From Paenibacillus spongiae (GTDB taxonomy: Bacteria; Bacillota; Bacilli; Paenibacillales; Paenibacillaceae), in contig NZ_CP091430.1 of assembly GCF_024734895.1 (NCBI RefSeq), positions 6,032,501 to 6,096,500 of the forward strand: 64,000 bases of DNA, written 5' to 3'. The notes under the pieces were generated by a model. That model was not told the origin of the DNA. It saw nothing but the letters and a program-made list of their open reading frames with translations, and searched no databases. Below are positions 36,130 through 45,789 of this stretch, piece after piece; the stretch's first letter is position 1, and the number at the start of each line of letters is the position of its first letter. Both the position numbers and the translations under genes were made by a program.

Positions 36130-36275
36130 GCGTTATTGTAAAATTAATAGGCCTTATAATGAAACCTGCTGGTTAGGTTAACGCAGCTGCCGGTCTACAG
36201 CTATATTATCATGCCTAATAGGGGCCACCTCACGAAACGGAAAAAATCGTACGCTAAGCCATTCGTTGCATGAAT

Positions 36276-36307
36276 AAACCGGATCCCTCTCAAGGGGAAT
36301 CCGGTTT
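36276..36307. terminator. Orphan terminator-like hairpin
   Basis: AAACCGGAT pairs with ATCCGGTTT around an inner CCCT/AGGG, followed by TTTCG on the plus strand. No intact gene precedes it; it is probably left from a lost gene at the site where the IS110 element landed. Confidence 0.45.
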
Positions 36308-36333
36308 TCGTAAATCGAGGCATTAGCTCATTC

Positions 36334-38110
36334 AACTATCGTGTCCCGTTAGGATTCCTGTAGAGCGTTAATTTTGCGCTTTGCACAAAAACGAGCGCCT
36401 CCGGTACGATGGGTTAGTCACGGGTCATAGCCCTTTAGCCATCTTAAGGAGGTCGCTCTATCTTGAAGTTTAAAGCTCAAGCCAAACAAAATCAACTGCT
36501 CGAACGTATTTCAACCCAGCATCTTGTCGTCGGCATCGACATCGCCCAGCAGTCCCACGTTGCTCGCGCCGTCAACTTTCGCGGAATCCTGCTTGGCACT
36601 CCACTTCACTTTTCCAACGACGACACCGGCTTTTGCCAACTGCTCCAGTGGATGAAAGATTTGCAGGAAACGAACCAACTAGACGACGCCATCATCGGCA
36701 TGGAACCAACCGGCCACTACTGGCTCAGCCTCGCTACCTGGCTCAAAGATCGCAGCCTCGAGGTCGTGTTGGTGAATCCTCATCTCGTCAAAAAGAACAA
36801 GGAAAATCGCGACAATACGCCATCCAAAAGCGACATCAAGGATGCCTTGGTTATCGCCGACATGGTGAAAAACGGCTACTACACCTTCATCAAAGAAACC
36901 AGTGAAGTGTTCATGGAACTGCGCGTTCTCATGGCGAACCGGGAGACAATTGTCCATCGTCTCATCAGCGTCAAGAACCAGATTCACCGCTGGGTCGACA
37001 TTGTGTTCCCCGAGCTTCGGCAGGTATACAAGCACCTCATTGGTTCTGGATCGCTTGCCACATTGCGTCTCTTTCCTACGCCTGCCGATCTTCAAAAACT
37101 CACCGTTCGCCAGGTAGTCGACGGTTGGAAAACGGTCATGAAGCGGCACAGTGGTGAACGTAGAGCTGGCGAACTACTGGCTCTCGCAGCTCACTCCGTC
37201 GGCGCCAAGCATGCCGAGAAAGCCTACAAGCTTCATCTGCAACAGCTACTTGCCGAATATGATCTGGCTGTGGAGCAACTGCAGGTAATTAAGGATGAAG
37301 TCGCGGCTGCACTGGCCCAGATTCCGCTGGCTAAGCCCCTGCTGGCAATGAAGGGCATGAGCACCTTGTCTGTCGCCGGCATTCTCGGTGAAGCAGGCGA
37401 CCTCAGCGGCTATGCACATGGTAACGCGTTGCTACGGCATGCCGGCCTCAACCTGGCTGAAGCGAGTTCAGGCAAATGGAAAGGCTAGATGACCATCAGC
37501 AAACGTGGCCGACCAAGGCTCAGGCATGCCCTGTTCATGGCAACCATGGCCCTCATCATGAACGATGTATCGTTTAAACGACAGCATGAAGTGAATGTAA
37601 AGACGAAAAGCATGAAACCGATGCGCTCCGTCATGAAGCTTTGCGGCAAGCTGGCACGCCTTTTGGTTGCCATGGCACAGAGCGGCGAAGCTTACGAACC
37701 GGATCGAGTTCTTCCTATGAAACAAGCTGCTAAACTGCTTCTCAATTAGCACGAATACTGGCTTATTCGCGGGATCTCAAGACTGCACGGAGTACCGGAT
37801 TGCGTTCAACAAAAGGGCACAGACCCGTACCGTTAGGATAACCGGCCTCCACCCACCGGATAGGCGTAACGAAGGAATGAAAGGGCGTCGACCCGTCGAG
37901 AAATGGGAGTGAAAGCCTCCGGAGGTACGTGGAGCAGCGTGCAACAGAGCAGTAAAAAAGGAGCGAAAACTCGCCCCTTCTGTTCCCGCATGCGCTTCGG
38001 TTGCCGAATTTGACGGTACATCCCCTCTTCTATCCGGATAGCGATTTATCCATTGGAGAGATCCTGCGAATAAGCGAGCATTCGTGAGAAAACTGCATTG
38101 TACCGAGGGA
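36334..38110 (+). mobile_element. IS110-family insertion sequence, copy 1 (1777 bp)
   Basis: The ends are set by comparison with copy 2 at 42733-43421: identity begins at AACTATCG and stops after TACCGAGGGA in both. There are no terminal inverted repeats, as expected for IS110. The left noncoding end is about 129 bp and the right one about 360 bp. The last 126 bp could instead be flanking DNA shared by both sites, but the exact length agreement with copy 2 favours it as part of the repeat. Confidence 0.75.
36463..37749 (+). pseudogene. IS110-family transposase interrupted by an amber codon
   Basis: Translation starts at TTG 36463 (AAGGAGG 10 bases upstream). The DEDD domain shows VVGIDIAQQSH, GMEPTGHYW and KSDIKDAL; the C-terminal Transposase_20 part has LLAMKGMSTLSVAGILGEAGDL. 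At 37486-37488 a TAG interrupts SGKWKG and MTISKRGRPRLRHAL, where relatives have Gln (CAG), so a single C-to-T change explains it. The same frame continues to 37749. The upstream product of 341 residues lacks the end of the catalytic Ser domain. It is most likely inactive unless the amber is read through. Confidence 0.85.
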
Positions 38111-38278
38111 GTTGAACAAGCTGCCGAACATCACTATTTGATTAATAAAACAGTGAAGGCCGCGAGATGAGAGCTCAAGGTTGATATTGATGATTACCAT
38201 TAAATTTACTACCATGAACGATTGCAAGCAAAACTAAACGGCCTCAGCCCGATGGAATTCAGGACCAAGGCCACCTAA
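38111..38278 (+). pseudogene. IS3-family transposase (OrfB) 3' remnant
   Basis: The plus-strand end reads YHERLQAKLNGLSPMEFRTK then AT and a stop at 38276. This is the usual C-terminus of IS3 OrfB integrases (YN.ER.Q.KL.G.SP..FR). An in-frame stop lies a few codons upstream, and nothing of the catalytic core is left. The following TGTTCTTTTTGCCCAATTG may be the right terminal repeat. Confidence 0.6.
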
Positions 38279-38314
38279 TTGTTCTTTTTGCCCAATTGTA
38301 AACGGACGACGCAA

Positions 38315-40591
38315 TCAGAATCGAACGCCGTACAACAAACCGCCGTCAAGTCGGTACCACGCTAAAAACCGGTATTCAACGCCATCGATATCCTTTAGGA
38401 CATGCTCCCGGTATTCCAGCTCTCCCGGATCGTTGAAGGAATACAAGATTGTGCCCGCTTGTGCGGAATATACATAAGTGGTGTCTTGATACGTGTAAGC
38501 CAACGTACCGTCCGGTGCCAATTGCTTGATGGAGAGCGGCACGTCTTTCCATGACGACCCGTGAGGGGCAGCATATACTTGTTTAATCACGCCTTCAGGC
38601 GACCGGACATCCAAGACCCAACGCCCTGTTTCCTCGTCAGCCTTCTTGTAAGCAATCCATCCGTTATTGATCTGGTACGAATCTCTTGGGTCCGCGGCAT
38701 AATCGGACGGATCAAAAGGGTTCGTGGCGAGCGTGGTTATCCGATCATTGGCGCTGCGAACACGCAGCGCCCACTTGGAGTTGCGCCCGGTATTCTGCAG
38801 GAGTTCGTTATAAATAAGGGTTTTCCCATCCGTCAGCGCACCGTAGAATGTGTGAGTGTCCGGGGATGGCGGCTCGTACGTCGTCAACGTACCGTCGGGA
38901 AGCGACTTGTACAAAGTCGATGGAAGATAGTGAGACGTATAAACTACCGTTCCGTCAGCCGACAGATCGTAGTCACGGTTATAAATAAAATCTGCATTTG
39001 GCAATGAACGTGACTCTCCCGTCGTTACATTCACAACGCTGTTGCCCAAGATCGCAAAATTCCCATTTACTACTTCAAGGTTCTGTCCGTCCCAACTATA
39101 TTGAACCGCGCCGTCCTTCCAATAGTGTATATTGTGACCATCATCATAAACCACGCCTTTAGCGGATAACTCCATCTTAACCAGGTGATAGGGATCGGCG
39201 TTCTCGAACACTCGTACCTGGCTTTGATCCGCACGGTTGTACAGCCAGTAAACATAGCGTTGCTTATTCAAATGAACGCTTTCATCCCAATAATTCTCCA
39301 ACTGTCTCCACAATATGCGGCTAGCGTCAAAGTCGAAAATCGTTCCCTTAAATCGATAAAGGATGGATTCCGGCCCACGATTCCCGAGTCCTTGAATTTT
39401 TATAGGGATAAGATGCTTCGTCGTACTCTCGTCGCTGAGCTGGCCACTCCCATTATCTCCCCATCCCCAAGCACTGCCGTCGCTTTTGAGTACCAAACTA
39501 TGGTTATCTCCGGCTGCGATAGAAGTCACCGAATCGAGATCCTCCACTTGAGCGGGAGTCGGACGTTGAGTCGTACTTCCATCACCGAGCTGGCCCCAGT
39601 AATTATCCCCCCACGTCCAGACGGTTCCGTCATTTTTGAGTGCCATACTATAATAACTGCCTGCAGCTACGCCGACCACATTTGCGAGGCTGGCGAGCTG
39701 AACGGGAGTGGTACGCGCTGTCGTTGTTCCATCCCCGAGCTGTCCATAGTTGTTATCTCCCCACGTCCAAACGGTACCGTCGCTTTTGAGAGCCACACTA
39801 TGCGTCGCCCCGGCAGCAATGGCAACGACCGAATCGAGACCTTGCACTTGAACGGGAATACTGCTTTCCCCGCCCCACGCCCAAACGGTACCGTCGCTCT
39901 TGAGCGCCAAACTATGCACCATGCCCGCAGCAACAGCTACGACCGAATCGAGACCTTGCGCTTGAACGGGACTAAATTCATAGGAGTATTGGTCCGAGAC
40001 GGTTCCATCACCCAATTGTCCATATTCATTCCCTCCCCATGCCCAAACGGTACCGTCGCTCTTGAGTGCCAAATTATGCTTAGCCCCCGCAGAGATGGCG
40101 ACTACCGAATCAAAAGCATGGCCTGATTTATCGTTCACTTGACGAGGAGTCGGGCCAGGAGCCGAATCTTGATCACTTCCAAAAGGCAATTGAATTCCCC
40201 ATCCCCAGACGGTTCCGTCGTTTAGGAGCGCCAAACTTTTACATTCGCGAGCAGCTATGTTATGCACCCCATCGAGACTCTTGACTGGAATAGGCGTGGT
40301 ATGGTTTGTCGTCGTTCCATCGCCGAGCTCTCCCCAGTAATTATCCCCCCACGCCCAAACAATACCGTCGCTTCCGAGTGCCAAACTATGCGAACACCCC
40401 CCAGCCAGATAAACCGTATCCGTGACGCTCGCGACATCATTCGTCGGACTGCCGTCGGCAATTTGGCTGTTATTGTCTCCCAGGGCCTGGACTGTGTCGC
40501 CGCTTTCCGCGGCAAACGCCGTATTCGATAGAATTACAAAAGCGAAAAGAAAACAAATGATACCCATTAGCCGTCGAAAGCGTATTTCCAT
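38315..40591 (-). CDS. Exported RCC1-repeat (seven-bladed propeller) protein
   Basis: The protein has 758 residues; GGAGG lies 9 bases before ATG 40591. A signal peptide ends near NTAFAAES. Residues about 55-400 carry seven RCC1-type blades, for example TVWTWGDNNYGQLGDGTTT and HSLALKSDGTVWAWG. Seven blades close one propeller. The rest (about 350 residues) has repeats like WALRVRSANDRITTLATNPF and WVLDVRSPEGVIKQVY that suggest a second beta-propeller. There is no anchor or enzyme motif. The role is unknown; cell-surface binding is plausible. It is flanked by insertion-sequence debris on both sides. Confidence 0.85.
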   Translation of the reverse strand: MEIRFRRLMGIICFLFAFVILSNTAFAAESGDTVQALGDNNSQIADGSPTNDVASVTDTVYLAGGCSHSLALGSDGIVWAWGDNYWGELGDGTTTNHTTPIPVKSLDGVHNIAARECKSLALLNDGTVWGWGIQLPFGSDQDSAPGPTPRQVNDKSGHAFDSVVAISAGAKHNLALKSDGTVWAWGGNEYGQLGDGTVSDQYSYEFSPVQAQGLDSVVAVAAGMVHSLALKSDGTVWAWGGESSIPVQVQGLDSVVAIAAGATHSVALKSDGTVWTWGDNNYGQLGDGTTTARTTPVQLASLANVVGVAAGSYYSMALKNDGTVWTWGDNYWGQLGDGSTTQRPTPAQVEDLDSVTSIAAGDNHSLVLKSDGSAWGWGDNGSGQLSDESTTKHLIPIKIQGLGNRGPESILYRFKGTIFDFDASRILWRQLENYWDESVHLNKQRYVYWLYNRADQSQVRVFENADPYHLVKMELSAKGVVYDDGHNIHYWKDGAVQYSWDGQNLEVVNGNFAILGNSVVNVTTGESRSLPNADFIYNRDYDLSADGTVVYTSHYLPSTLYKSLPDGTLTTYEPPSPDTHTFYGALTDGKTLIYNELLQNTGRNSKWALRVRSANDRITTLATNPFDPSDYAADPRDSYQINNGWIAYKKADEETGRWVLDVRSPEGVIKQVYAAPHGSSWKDVPLSIKQLAPDGTLAYTYQDTTYVYSAQAGTILYSFNDPGELEYREHVLKDIDGVEYRFLAWYRLDGGLLYGVRF

Positions 40592-40616
40592 CTATCGTTC
40601 CCTCCCATAACGTTAC

Positions 40617-42296
40617 ATAGCCTCTCGGCATTTGCCGAGGCAGATTGGACAAGGGTTTCCCCGAACCATCTTTATTCGCATCCTCCTACTTGGGTAGGGG
40701 AACTTTTCAATTAATCCCATTATTCATTATGGAAAATATTCTAGAATTTTTTGGTGATTTCCTCAGAAAACACTTGACTTTTCCCGAATTCCGCAAAAAT
40801 CGCGAGAAGGGTATGTCCCTTACTACTCACGATTGGAGCGTGTTCCCTTTTGAAGCCTTCTTTCATTCCTCATTCCAATTACCAATCTTTTGTCCTTCAA
40901 CATCTTCGAACATCTTATGGTCCCGGCAGTGTCCTCATCAACAAGGATTGGCCTCTGACTGTGAAGCTCAGGATGACCGATTTATCTGCCATGACGATCT
41001 TGCTTATCGATGATTATTCGGATCGAGGACCTGAGCCTCGAGACCCCGCATCGCTATTCCGTTCTTACCTGATTCTTCTCTTGACGAATCCAACGATGGG
41101 GTTTCAGAATGGGTGAATGAGTTAAAACGCACACCCATTTACGCGATCTTGAGCGGATTCTCTCCAGCTGATCTTCCCGGAGTGGGGACGTTCTATGATT
41201 TCTTCGATCGCCTTTGGCCAGCAGTGGACAAGAACCTAAGGCCCCGCATGCAACACAAACGCAAGGGCAAGAAGAAAGGAAAGAAAAAAGGCGAGAAAGC
41301 ACCCACCACAACGCCAGGCAGAGTCGAACGTTTGGTCAAATGGATGATGCGTCATACCGATAAACCAACTGTTCTGCCTGCGGATCGTCTATTCCATTTC
41401 TTTCAATCCCAGATTCTATCCGTGTCTGCTAATTTAGGTTTGCTCGGGGATATTTCGGCACTCAGCGCAGCTGGTGATGGTACACCCGTTGTCACTTCCG
41501 CCTATCCCCGAAGCAAGCCCACTTGTGATTGTCGTGCCCGCGGAATAGCTGATTGCGACCATCATCGTCTTTACTCCCAGCCCGATTGCAACTCGGGTTG
41601 GGACAGTGCCCGTGAAAAATATTTTAACGGCTACCACCTGTACATGATTTCCGCAGCGGACAGCAAACACGATTTACCCTTATACCCCAGACTGCATCCT
41701 GCTTCCCGGCACGATGCGGTCAGTTTGGTCATGAGCACAGTCGAATTCAAGCAACGTTTCGCCTTGGGCACGGTCGATAAAATGCTTCTCGATGCCGCGC
41801 ATGATGCGGAGTCGATCTACCTTCTGCTGACTCATCAAGGCATGGAGCCCTTTATTGATTTAAATGTTCGCTCCAAGAGGAACACAGCCAGCAAAGGGGT
41901 AGTGCGATTCAGATTTCACCCGCAGGGATTCCGATTTGCCCAAACGGAAATCCAATGAAGCCCAACGGAACCGACTACAAGCTCCATCGTCGCAAGTGGA
42001 GATGTTCGCCGACCTGCGGCTGTTCCAAAGCTAAGTATGGCCGTACCTTCTACACAAAAACCAAGGATGATCCCAGACTGTTTACGAAAACACCTCGCGA
42101 TTCGGAGAAGTGGAAGCTGATCTACAAACGTCGTTCTTCCATTGAACGATCCAACAAGCGTGAGAAGGATTGATTGGAAAATTGGTGGAGTCTGCCCATT
42201 TTTGAAACTGGTTTTCATCTCCCATATTTCCCAGCCTAAGTTCATGATTTTTCCGGCATCACCCATGGATTCCCGCATCTAATTCCGAGAGGCTAT
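40617..42296 (+). mobile_element. Decayed DDE insertion sequence with 12-bp terminal inverted repeats
   Basis: ATAGCCTCTCGG at 40617-40628 is repeated inverted as CCGAGAGGCTAT at 42285-42296, enclosing a 1680-bp element with a frameshifted transposase. The left end lies only 26 bases upstream of the RCC1-type gene start and probably displaced its promoter. Confidence 0.7.
40729..42173 (+). pseudogene. DDE transposase with at least three frameshifts
   Basis: Protein-like segments lie in different frames. The first begins MENILEFFGDFLRKHLTF (from 40729). The next carries LRMTDLSAMTILLIDDYSD (frame of 40850-41116). The main one is at 41113-41958, with SAAGDGTPVV and DAAHDAESIY. The last is at 41955-42173, with RSSIERSNKREKD. 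The three acidic positions (GDGT, AAHD, SIER) look like a DDE triad of the IS5/IS1182 style. Breaks fall near 40870, 41090 and 41925, and the C-terminus after KREKD is lost. The exact family is not certain. Confidence 0.7.
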
Positions 42297-42484
42297 TATA
42301 ATGAATAGGACCAAGACGTAAAACTTTTACTCTAACTAAATCAACTAAATTTTACCATATAAAGTTTTTCCCATCCATAACCACAAAGTATACCTTTTCG
42401 ATATCACTTGGTAGTATGACATCTACTCTATTGATCTCCCCTTAACATGATGCGTTACAAGTGAGTTGTTATTTGCTAAATCAG

Positions 42485-42571
42485 GTAAAACGAATGACGA
42501 AAATGCAATCCATGATGAAGTTGATTGGGAAATTGGCTCGAATGCATGTAGCCATGACGAGAGAAGGATAA
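42485..42571 (+). pseudogene. C-terminal remnant of another IS110-type transposase
   Basis: The plus strand reads MTKMQSMMKLIGKLARMHVA then MTREG and a stop. It parallels MKPMRSVMKLCGKLARLLVA at the end of the IS110 transposase at 36463-37749 but is clearly diverged. The next 160 bases resemble the right end of that element (GGACGAAGGAATG). It marks an older, related insertion abutting copy 2. Confidence 0.6.
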
Positions 42572-42732
42572 ACGTTCTCCGTGAATAAAACTCAACCGCC
42601 ATTAGCAGCTACCCGTTCCGTAAACGTTGATTGTACTCCACACCTTGGATAGATAGGACGAAGGAATGTGAGGGGAGGGAGCGTAACGGAAAAAGAGCAA
42701 CTGCCATTGGCAAGCTGCTCCAAGATGTGTTG

Positions 42733-43421
42733 AACTATCGTGTCCCGTTAGGATTCCTGTAGAGCGTTAATTTTGCGCTTTGCACAAAAACGAGCGCCTC
42801 CGGTACGATGGGTTAGTCACGGGTCATAGCCCTTTAGCCATCTTAAGGAGGTCGCTCTATCTTGAAGTTTAAAGCTCAAGCCAAACAAAATCAACTGCTC
42901 GAACGTATTTCAACCCAGCATCTTGTCGTCGGCATCGACATCGCCCAGCAGTCCCACGTTGCTCGCGCCGTCAACTTTCGCGGAATCCTGCTTGGCACTC
43001 CACTTCACTTTTCCAACGACGACACCGGCTTTCGCCAACTGCTCCAGTGGATGAAACGAACCAACTAGACGACGCCATCATCGGCATGGAACCAACCGGC
43101 CACTACTGGCTCAGCCTCGCTACCTGGCTCAAAGATCGCAGCCTCGAGGTCGTGTTGGTGAATCCTCATCTCGTCAAAAAGAACAAGGAAAATCGCGACA
43201 ATACGCCATCCAAAAGCGACATCAAGGATGCCTTGGTTATCGCCGACATGGTGAAAAACGGCTACTACACCTTCATCAAAGAAACCAGTGAAGTGCCCGC
43301 ATGCGCTTCGGTTGCCGAATTTGACGGTACATCCCCTCTTCTATCCGGATAGCGATTTATCCATTGGAGAGATCCTGCGAATAAGCGAGCATTCGTGAGA
43401 GAACTGCATTGTACCGAGGGA
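42733..43421 (+). mobile_element. IS110-family insertion sequence, copy 2, internally deleted (689 bp)
   Basis: It is nearly identical to copy 1 at both ends but lacks 13 bp (between GAAA repeats near 43058) and 1075 bp (junction at 43295/43296). 1777 minus 13 minus 1075 equals 689, exactly the observed length, so both ends are intact. It is non-autonomous. Confidence 0.85.
42862..43295 (+). pseudogene. Truncated IS110 transposase of copy 2
   Basis: The first 66 codons match copy 1 (one Cys-to-Arg change at FCQLL/FRQLL). The 13-bp deletion then shifts the frame to a stop at 43068. The following DDAIIGMEPTGHYW to KSDIKDALVIADMV part is in another frame and ends at the large deletion. All of the C-terminal domain is gone. 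Confidence 0.85.
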
Positions 43422-43638
43422 AATGTTCTTTCGTCAAGTTGCAGGCGCTCATTTAGTTCATTCGCAAACAATATCCTAAATTCATCACTAAAAGCATTTA
43501 CAACATTTGAAGTGGATGGTCGATAAATCTAATACTAAAGTATTTAAACGAAGAAGCGAATGCAACTAGCGGATACGAACTATTTAATAAAACAAAAATA
43601 TTCTCACCCTGCCTGGAATCTCCCTGATGAGGGCGAAC

Positions 43639-45066
43639 CTATATTAGAAGTCCCCAGTAAAACGCCCAAGGAATGAACACAACACCAGCTAAAGCCAATA
43701 AGAAAAGTTGTATTCGAACTCCGCCAGTGATCTGGTGCAAATTCCGACGCCATGACGCAAAAGTGAAGATTGTCAGTACAATAGTCGCGACGGCTAGCAA
43801 TCTAAGAACAAGCCAAGGTATGGGTTGGCCTAAAACTACAGGACCGATAAGATTCGCGGCAGTAACCACAGTGAAAAGGAAATAAATCACGAACCCAAGA
43901 ACAGTTGTCAAACCAACGGCAACAAGCCAACGTGCCGGTAATTGGGCCAACACAGCACTGCGCCGTTTAAATACAATGCGGTATAAAGCAACTAAGGGAT
44001 AACTGCTGAATGCAATGATGAAAATAAGAAGAGCACCGATCTGCAGCCAACCGGATTCAAGCCTTGAGAGCGGCATTATTGCAACGCTCTGTCGATCCTG
44101 ATGCGGCGCCACATGAACGCTAATGATGGGAGCGCTTTGAGCTAAACTATTAACCCAGGAACCTACTGTATCTACGAAACCATCGGCGAGCTCATTGGGT
44201 CTGTCAAAGCCTCCATTGAAAGTAACATTCAAGTTATGTCGAGCCCCTTCAATAAAAGCAATCGTATAGAGGGTGTTACCTCCACGTTCAAGAGCCTGCT
44301 GAATAATGTGCGAGCTCTCTTCCGGCACCGCTTCGCGATCGAGAGCCCCCCACAATGCTAGCACGGGTTGATGGACTTGCTCCCAAGACGGTACAGGATC
44401 GTAATCATGCTGAGTAAATAAGCCTGCATCGACAAGCTGCCTGATACCGTTTACCTGCATCATTTTCAGAAACGATCCGGTTACACCGGCATGGCGCAAA
44501 AATTCGCCATAAGCCCATGCCTGCTGACGTGCCGGCGAAACACCCACAGCGCCTGCCGCAATAACAAAAGCTGTTTCAGGAGCCTGTTTTGCAGCAAGTG
44601 GGGCTACCCAAGCCCCCTCGCTTAGTCCGAATATTCCAACCTTGTCCGGATCTACATTTTTCTGTGCCCGCAACAGTTGCATACCTGCAATGGCATCATT
44701 TGCGAGTATTGAATAATCCCGATGCAACATCGAATAGCCTATTGATCTTTTGTCATAAATTAAGGTGACAATTCCGAGTTTGGCGAACGCCTCAGCTTCA
44801 TCCTGAAAATCATCACGCTTGACAGGTCCGGCTCCGCCTACCATAACAACACCCGGGTAGTGCTTGCCAGTTGACGACGGAGCCACTATCGTTCCATGCA
44901 GCGTGACATCTCCATCACCGAGAAACGAAACATCAGTGCTTGTAACACCATTGGATTCAGCATTCGCTGGAACTGCGAAGAAAAAAAGCATGGCAACCAG
45001 CATCGCAAGGATCAGCGCTGACCGGGATATTTCTCGACCCCTAACATAAGATCGTACTAACATCAT
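43639..45066 (-). CDS. Membrane-anchored alpha/beta hydrolase
   Basis: The protein has 475 residues. An N-terminal signal (SALILAMLVAMLFFFAVPANAES) leads to an extracytoplasmic hydrolase of about 270 residues: PGVVMVGGAGPVKRDDF, VTLIYDKRSIGYS, nucleophile elbow GLSEGAW, acid region LALWGALDREAVPEE and catalytic His in GARHNLN. Four C-terminal membrane helices follow. The fold resembles DltD/BAAT-like dienelactone hydrolases. It lies 28 bases after the Bcr-type permease gene in the same direction, so it may belong to the resistance module, acting on a peptide or ester outside the membrane (inference). Confidence 0.75.
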   Translation of the reverse strand: MMLVRSYVRGREISRSALILAMLVAMLFFFAVPANAESNGVTSTDVSFLGDGDVTLHGTIVAPSSTGKHYPGVVMVGGAGPVKRDDFQDEAEAFAKLGIVTLIYDKRSIGYSMLHRDYSILANDAIAGMQLLRAQKNVDPDKVGIFGLSEGAWVAPLAAKQAPETAFVIAAGAVGVSPARQQAWAYGEFLRHAGVTGSFLKMMQVNGIRQLVDAGLFTQHDYDPVPSWEQVHQPVLALWGALDREAVPEESSHIIQQALERGGNTLYTIAFIEGARHNLNVTFNGGFDRPNELADGFVDTVGSWVNSLAQSAPIISVHVAPHQDRQSVAIMPLSRLESGWLQIGALLIFIIAFSSYPLVALYRIVFKRRSAVLAQLPARWLVAVGLTTVLGFVIYFLFTVVTAANLIGPVVLGQPIPWLVLRLLAVATIVLTIFTFASWRRNLHQITGGVRIQLFLLALAGVVFIPWAFYWGLLI

Positions 45067-45093
45067 TCATTCCCTTCTTTCTTCATAATTCTA

Positions 45094-45789
45094 TTAAGGG
45101 GCATCCGTATGTTCGATTTTTCGGATCGTGAAATAAGCGACCAACGGACCTGCTGCCGTCAACAATACCGATGTCGCAACGATTGAACCCATAGTCTCCC
45201 TAAAAATACTAGTCGTTGTAATTAGCAAAACGATAAAGGACGACAGAATGGTGGCAGGAACCGATTTTTTCGACATGCCGAAGTATAATGGGATTAAGCT
45301 CATCCCAGCCGCGGCAGCTGCTTGAACAACGATTTTTATCGCCTGTTGCACTAAATCTTCCATGGCTAACGAGCCAGGAATATAACTGACTATGGAATCG
45401 GCGATCCAGAAAACGAAGGTTACAAATACATTGGAAATCAAGATCATCGCAAAGGTTAGCGCACATACGATTAAGAGCTTCGAGAGTATGATCTTTTTTC
45501 GATTGATCGGGTACGTGAACAGCAATGAAATGGTCTTGTTCTTGTATTCCCCGATAATGAGTCTAGAGATAAGAACCGCCGCATATAGGATAAAAACAAC
45601 CCTGACTAACCTATCAATAACAAACAATGCATCCTGATAACTGGCTAAGGGATTGGGCTCCCCAGTTAGAGGTACCGCGTAATACAGAGCCAACACGATG
45701 GCACTCATTAAGAGATTGATGATGATGATTCTCTTTACATAGGCAGCAATTCCAAATCTTCGCATTTCCAGTTTAATTAAATTCAACAT
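45094..45789 (-). CDS. ABC-2 permease of Bcr-type exporter
   Basis: The protein has 231 residues from ATG 45789 (GGAGAGG 6 bases upstream), overlapping the ATPase gene by 17 bases. Six membrane helices are visible, with LIIGEYKNKTISLLFTYPINRKKIILSKLL, the permease signature of BcrB-like proteins. It pairs with the ATPase at 45773-46705, most likely to remove a peptide antibiotic from the membrane. Confidence 0.85.
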   Translation of the reverse strand: MLNLIKLEMRRFGIAAYVKRIIIINLLMSAIVLALYYAVPLTGEPNPLASYQDALFVIDRLVRVVFILYAAVLISRLIIGEYKNKTISLLFTYPINRKKIILSKLLIVCALTFAMILISNVFVTFVFWIADSIVSYIPGSLAMEDLVQQAIKIVVQAAAAAGMSLIPLYFGMSKKSVPATILSSFIVLLITTTSIFRETMGSIVATSVLLTAAGPLVAYFTIRKIEHTDAP

